A stretch of DNA of 64,000 nucleotides from Bosea vestrisii (lineage in GTDB: Bacteria > Pseudomonadota > Alphaproteobacteria > Rhizobiales > Beijerinckiaceae): NCBI RefSeq assembly GCF_030144325.1, contig NZ_CP126307.1, positions 3,641,001 through 3,705,000 of the forward strand. The letters run 5' to 3'. The position numbers and the translations under genes were made by a program. Shown piece by piece: positions 8,583 through 15,794 of this stretch. A model generated the notes under the pieces. The model was not told the origin of the DNA. It made no database searches and worked only from the letters and a program-made list of their open reading frames with translations. The stretch's first letter is position 1, and each line of letters begins with the position of its first letter.

Positions 8583-10321
8583 GCGCTCACCTCGCGGGGT
8601 GTAGGTGTTTGCTTGGCCGGGTCGAGCTCGACGATGCCGCCGGGCGTGATCATGCCGGCGACGGCCGTGCGTGGGCCGAACTGGGCGACCCGGCCCTCGC
8701 GCAGCACCAGGATCTTGTCGACGACCTGCATCACCGAGGGACGATGCGCGATCAGCACGACGATGGCGCCGCTCTCGCGGGCGGCGTTGATGGCTCGGAT
8801 CAGGCTCTGCTCGCCCTCGGCGTCGAGATTGGCATTGGGCTCGTCGAGCACGATGAGGCGCGGCATGCCGTAGAGCGCTCGCGCCAGCCCGATGCGCTGA
8901 CGCTGGCCACCTGACAGCTTGAAATCGCCGTCGGCGACATTGGTGTCGTAGCCGAGTGGCAGCCGGCCGATCAGCTCGTGCACGCCGGCTATGCGTGCCG
9001 CCTCGAGGATGGCGTGCGGATCAGGCTTGCGCATCCGGGCGATGTTTTCGGCAATGGTGCCGTCCAGCAGCGAGACCGATTGCGGGAGATAGCCGACCAT
9101 GTCGCCAAACGAGCCACGCTCCCACAGATAGGTGTTGTGCCCGTCGATATAGACGCCGCCGACATTCGGCCTGAGCACGCCGACGAGCAGCCGCGCCAGC
9201 GTCGATTTGCCGGCTCCGGAGGGTCCGACCAGACCGAGCACCTCTCCCGGCTGGAGCGTGAAGGAGACGCCTTTGATCACGGTCTGCTCGGCGCCCTTGG
9301 GCGCGTAGACCAGCCGGTCGATAACGAGATCGCCCTCGGTTGCGGGCGTCGGCACGCTTTGGCGTTGCGAGCTCTGGGACTGCAGGAGTTCGCGCACGCG
9401 CTTCCAGGCCGCGGCGGCGAGCACCCATTGCCGCCAGTCGGAGATCATCGAATCGAACGGGGCGAGCAGCCGGCCGAGCAGGATGCTGGCCGCCATCAAC
9501 GTGCCGATCGAGACCTCGTGCTTGATGATCAGCACTGCGCCGGTCGCATAGATGGCGAGCTGCATCGTCATGCGGCTGGAGCGGGTCAGGGAGGCGATGA
9601 ACTTGCCGCGGCGGGTGCCGAGATCCAGATGCTCCAGCATCGCGATCTGCTTGGCGCGCCAACGGCTGGATAGCGCCGGCAGCATGCCCATCGCCTCGAT
9701 CGTCTCGGCATGGCGCAGGCTCGCGCTGATCTCGTTGATCGAGGCGACGCCCTCCTCGTTCGCATCTTTCAGCGCGCGCCGGGTCAGCATGTCGGAAAGG
9801 ACGCCGAGCAACAGCAGGATCAGGAGCGAGGCCAGGCCGACCAGCCCGTAGACCCAGTGGAAGGCGAAGAGCACGGCGAGGAAGATCGGCGACCACATTG
9901 CCTCCAGCGGCGTCGCGATCGCCGAACTCGCGATGAAATAGCGAATCTCGTTGAGGTCGCGGATCGCCTGCGTCGCCTGTCCGGAGCCTTTCTCCAGCGA
10001 GGTCGAGACGGCAGCCTGCATGGCCGGCAGGTTGAGCCGGCGGGCAAAGATGCTCGCCATCGTCTGGAAGGTCAGCGACCGGATGAACTCGACCGCACCG
10101 TAGAGCGCGAGCCCCCCGACCGCGATCACGAGCAGCATGGTGAGCGTGTCGTAGCTGCGGCTGACGATAACGCGGTCCTGCACCTGCAGCATGAATAGCG
10201 GCACGGTCAGCAGCAGGATATTGACGCAGAAGCTGAGGAAGCCGGCATAGGCCAGCCCGCCGGTAAAACCGCGCTGCAGGCTTCGAATCAACGCGTCGGC
10301 AGGCTGGATCGCAACCTTCAT
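8579..10321 (-). CDS. Type I secretion ABC exporter, PrtD/HlyB-like permease-ATPase
   Basis: A 580-residue half-transporter without an N-terminal peptidase domain, as in PrtD/AprD exporters of RTX proteins. The membrane domain (~20-310) includes hydrophobic helices such as FCVNILLLTVPLFMLQVQD. The nucleotide-binding domain has Walker A GPSGAGKST (~366-374), Q-loop region VGYLPQSVSLLDGTI, signature LSGGQRQRIGLARAL, Walker B LIVLDEPNANLD and the switch histidine in LIAHRP. It works as a dimer in the inner membrane, driving unfolded substrate out through the HlyD partner and an outer-membrane channel. The adaptor gene follows with an ATGA overlap, and the RTX gene downstream is the obvious substrate. 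It diverges from the MarR-type gene across 325 AT-rich bases. Confidence 0.93.
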   Translation of the reverse strand: MKVAIQPADALIRSLQRGFTGGLAYAGFLSFCVNILLLTVPLFMLQVQDRVIVSRSYDTLTMLLVIAVGGLALYGAVEFIRSLTFQTMASIFARRLNLPAMQAAVSTSLEKGSGQATQAIRDLNEIRYFIASSAIATPLEAMWSPIFLAVLFAFHWVYGLVGLASLLILLLLGVLSDMLTRRALKDANEEGVASINEISASLRHAETIEAMGMLPALSSRWRAKQIAMLEHLDLGTRRGKFIASLTRSSRMTMQLAIYATGAVLIIKHEVSIGTLMAASILLGRLLAPFDSMISDWRQWVLAAAAWKRVRELLQSQSSQRQSVPTPATEGDLVIDRLVYAPKGAEQTVIKGVSFTLQPGEVLGLVGPSGAGKSTLARLLVGVLRPNVGGVYIDGHNTYLWERGSFGDMVGYLPQSVSLLDGTIAENIARMRKPDPHAILEAARIAGVHELIGRLPLGYDTNVADGDFKLSGGQRQRIGLARALYGMPRLIVLDEPNANLDAEGEQSLIRAINAARESGAIVVLIAHRPSVMQVVDKILVLREGRVAQFGPRTAVAGMITPGGIVELDPAKQTPTPREVSA

Positions 10322-10646
10322 GCAGGTCTCCGAGTGGGGCTGGCCATCAGATGGCGCTGTCGACGCCTGTGCCGGTACGGCAGGTTCTGAACGTTATTGA
10401 AAGGGTGACATACAAGTCGTGTCTATAATATGACAGATGATGCCTTGTGAAATATAGGCAATTGCTGAGAATATGGCAGAACCGTGCTTTATTTCAAATT
10501 TTGAAACAGTTCATGACTATAGTAGATTCTGATAAAATCTTAAATTCATTCTGTTCGGGGTGGCATGTGCTTTGCGTATAGGCTATTCGTCAGCCAAAGG
10601 GGCTCGGAGGGCTGACTGCTCATTTCGAGATCAGGCGGAGTAGGGA
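10322..10646. promoter_or_regulatory. Divergent AT-rich control region between the exporter and MarR-type genes
   Basis: This gap has no plausible gene. From about 10390 to 10560 it is much more AT-rich than the rest of the window and must contain promoters for the exporter operon (minus) and the regulator (plus). A TATAAT lies at 10424-10429 but without a well-spaced -35 box. A perfect 15-bp palindrome at 10492-10506 is the main candidate operator. Confidence 0.55.
10492..10506. promoter_or_regulatory. Perfect 15-bp palindrome, candidate operator of the MarR-type regulator
   Basis: TTTCAAA-T-TTTGAAA, a perfect inverted repeat around one base, 141 bases upstream of the regulator start and 171 upstream of the exporter start. 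MarR-family dimers commonly bind palindromes of about this length. A related site lies upstream of the RTX gene (7145-7159). Confidence 0.5.
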
Positions 10647-11267
10647 ATGCATCTAAAACCCCATGACGGCGCTCGATTCCTAGGCAATGGCTTCAACGGA
10701 GATCATCGCGGCGACCCTCGTCGCGCGGAGCCCGAATCGGCGCCCGCGCGGGCGCCGGTGTCGCAGCTCGATCTCGCGCGCATGATCGAGCGGGCGAGCC
10801 GGCGCTTCCTCGATTATCTCAGGCTCGAGCTCACCAAGCTCGGCGTCGACGACATCTCGCCCTCGCAGGTAATGGTGCTGTTCACCATCGGCTCTGGCGA
10901 GATCGCGGTGCGCGATTTGCTCGACCGCGGCCACTATGTCGGCTCGAACGCCTCCTACAATCTCAAGCAACTGGTCGAGAGCGGCTATCTTGAACGCGGC
11001 GCCTCGCCGCGAGACCGCCGCCTCGCCCGGATCTCGCTCTCGCCGAAAGGACAGCTTCTCGTCGAGCGGTTGAAACTCGTCGATGAGACCAGCCAGTTCG
11101 GCCAGGGTCTCGACATCGATCTCGAAGCCGACCTCCAGACTACCCACGACACCTTGCGGCGCCTCGAACAATGGTGGGGCGACGCACTGCGCTATGGCGG
11201 GATCCTGCTGGCCTCATGCACGTCCTATTCGTTCATCGTTCAGGATCTGGTCAGTTCGCTCACCTGA
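10647..11267 (+). CDS. MarR-type winged-helix transcriptional regulator
   Basis: 206 residues. After a ~40-residue polar tail comes a MarR-like fold: a helical dimerisation region (LARMIERASRRFLDYLRLEL), then a winged helix with SPSQVMVLFTIGSGEIAVRDLL and recognition-helix segment GSNASYNLKQLVESGYLERG, and the wing SPRDRRLARISLSPKG. Position and type recall ExpG/WggR, the MarR-type activator of the Sinorhizobium galactoglucan genes, and the palindrome in its upstream region suggests autoregulation. The 3' end overlaps the following glycosyltransferase by 52 bases, and the tail after DALRYGG looks unlike a normal MarR C terminus, so the true stop could be disturbed by another small lesion; I cannot place one. 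Confidence 0.85.
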   Translation: MHLKPHDGARFLGNGFNGDHRGDPRRAEPESAPARAPVSQLDLARMIERASRRFLDYLRLELTKLGVDDISPSQVMVLFTIGSGEIAVRDLLDRGHYVGSNASYNLKQLVESGYLERGASPRDRRLARISLSPKGQLLVERLKLVDETSQFGQGLDIDLEADLQTTHDTLRRLEQWWGDALRYGGILLASCTSYSFIVQDLVSSLT

Positions 11268-12433
11268 TCCAGCGCCTCGTCGCCGAGGGCGGCGAGGTCA
11301 CGCTGGTGACGGAGAAGCCGGAGCCGGACCGCCCGGGGATCAGGCAGATCGCCTATTCGGTAGGCGAGCCCGCGACTGCGCATGCGACGCTGGCGGCGAC
11401 CGACTACCATGTCCGCACCGGCGAGGCGGTTGCGGCCGAGCTGGCGCGGCTGCATCGGCACGACAGGCCGGATGCGATCCTCGGCCATGTTGGCTGGGGT
11501 GGCATGCTCTTCGCCAAGGATGCGATGCCGGGCGTGCCGCTGATCGGCTACTGCGAGTATTTCTACAACGCCACCGGTTCGGATCTCGACTTTGATCCGG
11601 CCTTCACCGTGCCGGAGGCCGAGCGGCGGCGTATCCGGATGCGCAACGCCGCGCAGTTGGTGACGCTGCAGACGCTCGACTTCGCCTATGCGCCGACGCG
11701 CTGGCAGCAGCAGCAATACCCGCGCGCCCTGCAGCCGCGTATCGCAGTCTGCCATGACGGCATCGACGTCAACGCCTGTCGGCCGGATGCGCAGGCGGTG
11801 TTCACATTGCCCGATGGGCGCGTGCTGCGCCCAGGCGACCCGGTCGTCACCTTCGCCGCGCGCGACCTCGATCCCTATCGCGGCTATCCGCAATTCATGC
11901 GGGCGGCCGCCCGCATCGCACAGGAACGACCTGACGCGCTCTTTGTCGCGGTCGGCGGCGACGGGCCGGGCTATGGCCGGCCGCGTCCGGACGGGCGGCT
12001 CTGGCGCGAGGTAATGCTGGCGGAAACCGGGCTCGCCGAGCGGATTGTCCATGTACCCTGGCTCGCACATGCCGATCTTGTCAGGTTGTTCCAGGTCTCG
12101 GCCGCCCATGTCTATCTGAGCGTTCCCTTCGTCCTGTCCTGGTCGATGCTGGAGGCGATGGCCTGCGGTGCCTTGATCGTCGGCTCGGCCACGCCGCCGG
12201 TCCAGGAGGTCGTTCGCCATGGCGCCAACGGCCTGATCGCGCCCTTCTTCGACGAGGCGCGCCTGGCGAAGACCGTCATCGCCGCGCTCGACAGGGGTGC
12301 CGAGCTGATGCCGCTGCGTGCGGCTGCACGCCAGACGATCGTCGCGCGCTATGAGCGCGACGCTTGCGTCGATCGCCAACTCGGCTTCATTGGCCGGCTC
12401 GTCGCCGAGGATGGCCTGCTCGCGGCGCAGTGA
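11216..12433 (+). CDS. Glycosyltransferase, GT-B fold (GT4-like)
   Basis: 405 residues from ATG 11216, where the protein opens MHVLFVHRSGSGQFAHLIQ. The N-terminal half has DRPDAILGHVGWGGMLF and an aromatic stretch LIGYCEYFYN. The C-terminal donor half has VTFAARDLDPYRGYPQFMRA, AHVYLSVPFVLSWSMLEAMACG (with the acidic-aliphatic GT4 signature) and ASATPP-like GSATPPVQEVVRHGANGLI. A cytoplasmic sugar transferase, most probably for the polysaccharide made by the genes on the other strand. The start overlaps the 3' end of the MarR-type gene, suggesting coupled translation. It ends 24 bases from the convergent OsmC gene. Substrate unknown. Confidence 0.88.
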   Translation: MHVLFVHRSGSGQFAHLIQRLVAEGGEVTLVTEKPEPDRPGIRQIAYSVGEPATAHATLAATDYHVRTGEAVAAELARLHRHDRPDAILGHVGWGGMLFAKDAMPGVPLIGYCEYFYNATGSDLDFDPAFTVPEAERRRIRMRNAAQLVTLQTLDFAYAPTRWQQQQYPRALQPRIAVCHDGIDVNACRPDAQAVFTLPDGRVLRPGDPVVTFAARDLDPYRGYPQFMRAAARIAQERPDALFVAVGGDGPGYGRPRPDGRLWREVMLAETGLAERIVHVPWLAHADLVRLFQVSAAHVYLSVPFVLSWSMLEAMACGALIVGSATPPVQEVVRHGANGLIAPFFDEARLAKTVIAALDRGAELMPLRAAARQTIVARYERDACVDRQLGFIGRLVAEDGLLAAQ

Positions 12434-12457
12434 CGGCCCCGTACAGCCGTACCGATC

Positions 12458-12940
12458 TCAGGCTGCGCCCCGATAGGCCCAGCTGCCCCGGGTCTCGATC
12501 GTCGAGCGCACCGAATTGGCCAGGAAGCAGTTCGCGTGAGCTTGGTGGTGCAGCGCCTCGACGGCGGCCTGGTCCGGCGCCAGCGGCCCGCTGAAGACGA
12601 CATGCGGCTTGAGCGTCACCGTGGCGATCCAATCCTGCCCCTCGGCATTCTTCAGCATCGCGCCTTCGGCGGCGTCGGCATAGCTGTCGATCCGGAAGCC
12701 ACGTCGCGAGGTCAGGTCTAGGAACCAGAGCATGTGGCAGCTCGACAGCGCCGCGACATAGGCCTCCTCGGGATCGACATTAGCCGGGTTCGAGAACGGT
12801 ACGCGCACAACATGCGGTGAGCTCGAGGCCGGCACTTCGAGCCCGCCATCGAAGCGCCAGAGATGGGCGCGGCTGTAGCGGCGGTCGAGGAAGACTTCTT
12901 CGCCGCGTTGCCAAGTGACCGTCGCGCCATGTGTCGCCAT
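12458..12940 (-). CDS. OsmC/Ohr-family peroxide-handling protein
   Basis: 160 residues from ATG 12940 (an upstream TTG at 12943 is possible). The two family cysteines are present in ALSSCHMLWFL (~69) and HANCFLANS (~139), the pair that reduces organic hydroperoxides in OsmC/Ohr proteins. An acidic residue sits before the first motif (VDPEEAYVAAL), as in the YhfA-like OsmC branch. The ATG overlaps the stop of the GntR gene (TGATG), so the two are co-transcribed and the regulator may respond to a related metabolite or stress. Exact substrate unknown. Confidence 0.88.
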   Translation of the reverse strand: MATHGATVTWQRGEEVFLDRRYSRAHLWRFDGGLEVPASSSPHVVRVPFSNPANVDPEEAYVAALSSCHMLWFLDLTSRRGFRIDSYADAAEGAMLKNAEGQDWIATVTLKPHVVFSGPLAPDQAAVEALHHQAHANCFLANSVRSTIETRGSWAYRGAA

Positions 12941-13599
12941 CAACTCTCTCCCTGTCCGGAGCAGGCCGCGAGCACGACCGCGCGCGTCGCCTGCAGATGC
13001 TGATTGAGGATGTTCTGGGCCGCCGTCCCGTCGCTGGCTGCGACGGCGGCGATCAACTGGCGGTGCTCATCCGCCCATCCCTGCTTGCGCGCGCCTGGGC
13101 CGAGCGCCTGGGCGCTGAACCGGTCGATCGGCGCGCGCAGCTGCCGGAACAGAGCAAGGCTGCGGGGTCGCCCCGCCGGCTGGTAGAGCGCTTCGTGGAA
13201 GGCAATGTCGCCGGAGATCCAGCCAAGCCGGTCGTCGGCGTCCTCCAGAGCGTTCTGCAGCCGCTTGAGCTCGCGCAGCAAGCGCTGGTCGTGCTGGCCG
13301 AGCGCCCGCGCCAGCAGATCACCCTCGACCAGCAGCCTGAGATCGAAGAGTTCGTCGATCTCCTGCGCCTGCGGCCGGCTCACGCGCGCGCCGCGATAAT
13401 GCGCGACGTCGAGCAATCCTTCGGCCTGGAGCTGGGCCAGCGCTTCACGCACCGGGATGCGGCTGACGCCGTACTCGGCCGCGAGCTGCTCCTGGCGCAA
13501 CAAATCGCCCGGCTGCCAGTGCCCGGCATCGATCGCCTCGCGCAGGCGCTGGGCGAGGGCGGACGCGGTCGTAGCAGCGGCGAGGCGAAGGGTTGTCAT
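12940..13599 (-). CDS. GntR-family regulator, FadR/FCD subfamily
   Basis: 219 residues. The N-terminal winged helix contains LRQEQLAAEYGVSRIPVREALAQLQAEGLL, the classic GntR DNA-binding signature. The C-terminal helical FCD domain (~85-210) contains conserved acidic/histidine positions (DLRLLVEGDLL, DIAFHEALY, DEHRQLIAAV), which in this family bind a metal and a small carboxylate effector. It is probably a ligand-responsive repressor of itself and the overlapping OsmC gene, and possibly of amn, which starts 110 bases away on the other strand. Effector not predictable. Confidence 0.88.
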   Translation of the reverse strand: MTTLRLAAATTASALAQRLREAIDAGHWQPGDLLRQEQLAAEYGVSRIPVREALAQLQAEGLLDVAHYRGARVSRPQAQEIDELFDLRLLVEGDLLARALGQHDQRLLRELKRLQNALEDADDRLGWISGDIAFHEALYQPAGRPRSLALFRQLRAPIDRFSAQALGPGARKQGWADEHRQLIAAVAASDGTAAQNILNQHLQATRAVVLAACSGQGES

Positions 13600-13709
13600 G
13601 GGATAATTGTATCCAAATTTTGATCGACTGCAAGCAGAGCCGATGCGGTGCTGTTGTCAGGGGCTCGCCGGGCCAGCTACAAGCACGCCGAACGAGAGGT
13701 CGTTCGCGC

Positions 13710-15164
13710 ATGACATTCGAGATCGCCGCCACGCCGCAGGAGGCTGTCGACCGGCTGGAACTGCTTTACGAGCAGGCGCGGACGGCGCTGCGAAACGACC
13801 TGCAGCGCTTCTTCGAGACGGCGCAGCCTCCGACGCTGGATGAACGGGCGCTCTATCGCTACCCGATGCTCCGCGTCACCTACGAGCCGTCGAAGCTGCC
13901 GGCGGCGACGCGGCGCGGCTACGCCAAATTCGCCGCCCCCGGCATCTACTCGACCACGGTGACGCAGCCGGCCGAGTTCCGCGCCTATCTGCTCGACCAG
14001 CTCCAGCCGCTGGTGGATGAATACGGCGCGACGATCGAGACCGGCATCAGCAGCCAGGAAATTCCTTACCCCTACGCGCTCGACGGTGGCGACGAGCTCG
14101 GCCGGGGCGCGGTCACTGCCGCCGAGCTTGCCCGACATTTCCCGACGCCGCTATTGGCGCTGGTCGGCGACGAGATTGCCGACGGCACCTTCGAGATCGT
14201 CGAGGGCGAGCCGCGCCCGCTCTCGCTCTTCGATGCGGTCCGGGTCGACTATTCGCTGCGGCGCCTCGTTCACTACACCGGCACCGACTGGCGCGCCGTG
14301 CAGCCCTGGGTGCTGCTGACCAACTACCACCGCTATGTCGATCAGTTCGTCCGGCTTGCTCTGGCCGAGATCGAGGCCGGCACGGCGCTGGCGTTGGTGA
14401 CGCCAGGCGGCATCCGCATCGACCGCGACGGCATCGATGTCAGCGCCGCCGAGCGGGTGATGTCGGCGCCCTGGCATCGCTTCCAGATGCCGGCCTATCA
14501 CCTGATCCGCGAGAGCGGCGAGGGCGTCACTCTCGTCAATATCGGGGTCGGGCCCTCCAACGCCAAGAACATCACCGACCATCTCGCGGTGCTGAGGCCC
14601 AATTGCTGGCTGATGGTCGGCCATTGCGGCGGCCTGCGTCAGACGCAGATCATCGGCGACTACGTCCTCGCCCACGCCTATCTCCGGCAGGACGGCATTC
14701 TGGACGAATTGGTGCCGCCCGACGTGCCGGTTCCGGCCCTGGCCGAGGTCCAGGTCGCCTTGCAGGAGGCGGCGGCCGAAGTCACCGGCGAGAAGGGCGA
14801 CCGCCTAAAGCAGCGCCTGCGCACCGGCACTGTCGTGACGCAGGACGATCGCAACTGGGAGCTGCGCTGGACCAAGGAGCGCAAGCGCATCAATCTGTCG
14901 CGCGCCATCGCGGTCGACATGGAATCGGGCACCATCGCGGCGCAGGGCTATCGCTTGCGGGTGCCCTACGGCACCTTGCTCTGCGTCTCCGACAAGCCGC
15001 TGCACGGCGAGATCAAGCTGCCCGGCGCCGCCAACGCCTTCTATGAGCGCGCCGTCGGCGAGCATCTCAAGATCGGCCTCGCCGCGCTCGAGAAGCTCAA
15101 GGAAGCCGGCTCACAGATCCATTCGCGCAAGCTCAGGAGTTTTGATGAGCCGCCGTTCCGCTAG
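13710..15164 (+). CDS. amn: AMP nucleosidase
   Basis: Hydrolyses AMP to adenine and ribose 5-phosphate, a cytoplasmic step in adenylate turnover. From ATG 13710 the protein is 484 residues, the same length as the Escherichia coli enzyme. The N-terminal Amn-specific domain covers ~1-170. The C-terminal nucleoside-phosphorylase-like catalytic domain includes VTLVNIGVGPSNAKNITDHLAVLRP, MVGHCGGLRQTQIIGDYVLAHAY and the substrate-ribose motif AVDMESGTIAAQGYRLRVPYG. An in-frame extension to 13593 lacks a credible start. The gene ends 3 bases from the convergent cytochrome c gene, with no room for a separate terminator. Confidence 0.95.
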   Translation: MTFEIAATPQEAVDRLELLYEQARTALRNDLQRFFETAQPPTLDERALYRYPMLRVTYEPSKLPAATRRGYAKFAAPGIYSTTVTQPAEFRAYLLDQLQPLVDEYGATIETGISSQEIPYPYALDGGDELGRGAVTAAELARHFPTPLLALVGDEIADGTFEIVEGEPRPLSLFDAVRVDYSLRRLVHYTGTDWRAVQPWVLLTNYHRYVDQFVRLALAEIEAGTALALVTPGGIRIDRDGIDVSAAERVMSAPWHRFQMPAYHLIRESGEGVTLVNIGVGPSNAKNITDHLAVLRPNCWLMVGHCGGLRQTQIIGDYVLAHAYLRQDGILDELVPPDVPVPALAEVQVALQEAAAEVTGEKGDRLKQRLRTGTVVTQDDRNWELRWTKERKRINLSRAIAVDMESGTIAAQGYRLRVPYGTLLCVSDKPLHGEIKLPGAANAFYERAVGEHLKIGLAALEKLKEAGSQIHSRKLRSFDEPPFR

Positions 15165-15167
15165 ATT

Positions 15168-15794
15168 CTACGCCGCCGGGCAGGCCGCCCCACTATCGGC
15201 CCAGGCCTGCATCAGCGCCCCGAACTCGGCGCTCGAGCCCGGCGCCGGCTGGCGGCCCTTGCCGGGATTCCAGCCCCAGAGAACCAGCGTGTCGCTGGTG
15301 ACATGCTTGATGATCGCGGCGAGGTCGCGGCTGCCGTTGCGGTTCTGATCCTTCAGCTGCTCGCAGATCTGGCCGAGCGTCTTGCCCTCCCAAGCCATCG
15401 AGGCCGGGGCCAGCGCCCAGTGACCATCCCCGGGAACGCCAGCCGGGTCGAAGTTCTGCTTGCCGTGGCAGGTGGTGCAGGCGAGGCCGGGCGCGCCATG
15501 CCCGTCCTTGCCGCGCACCACCATCGGCTGGTGCAGCTGCCTCGTGTCGGTCTGACGCGGCCGTTCTGTCGCCGGATGGCAGTTCATGCAACGCGGATGC
15601 TGCAGGACCTTGCCGATTTCGTTGAACAGCGCGACCGAGCGGTCGCGCTGATTGGCGATGCCGGCGAAGCTCGCAGCCGGGCGTAAGCTGGCGCCGCCCG
15701 GTTGCGGCGCTGGCGCGGTCTGCGCTAGTGTGAATGCGCTGCCGAGCAGCAGAGTGACGGCGGCGGCAGTAGCAGCGAGAGCGAAAGACCGCAT
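15168..15794 (-). CDS. Periplasmic di-haem cytochrome c, partner of the molybdenum hydroxylase
   Basis: 208 residues with a Sec signal peptide (hydrophobic ~6-24, cleavage near TLAQTAPA). Two haem-binding CxxCH motifs are visible, CMNCH (~70) and CTTCH (~104). Start ATG 15794 overlaps the TGA of the molybdopterin subunit (TGATG), so the three genes form one operon. In periplasmic isoquinoline-oxidoreductase-like hydroxylases such cytochromes accept electrons from the 2Fe-2S subunit and pass them to the respiratory chain; that is the inferred role here. Confidence 0.88.
   Translation of the reverse strand: MRSFALAATAAAVTLLLGSAFTLAQTAPAPQPGGASLRPAASFAGIANQRDRSVALFNEIGKVLQHPRCMNCHPATERPRQTDTRQLHQPMVVRGKDGHGAPGLACTTCHGKQNFDPAGVPGDGHWALAPASMAWEGKTLGQICEQLKDQNRNGSRDLAAIIKHVTSDTLVLWGWNPGKGRQPAPGSSAEFGALMQAWADSGAACPAA

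Noticed and set aside
10424..10429. TATAAT box as a mapped promoter
   Set aside because: No -35 hexamer at an acceptable distance on the plus strand.
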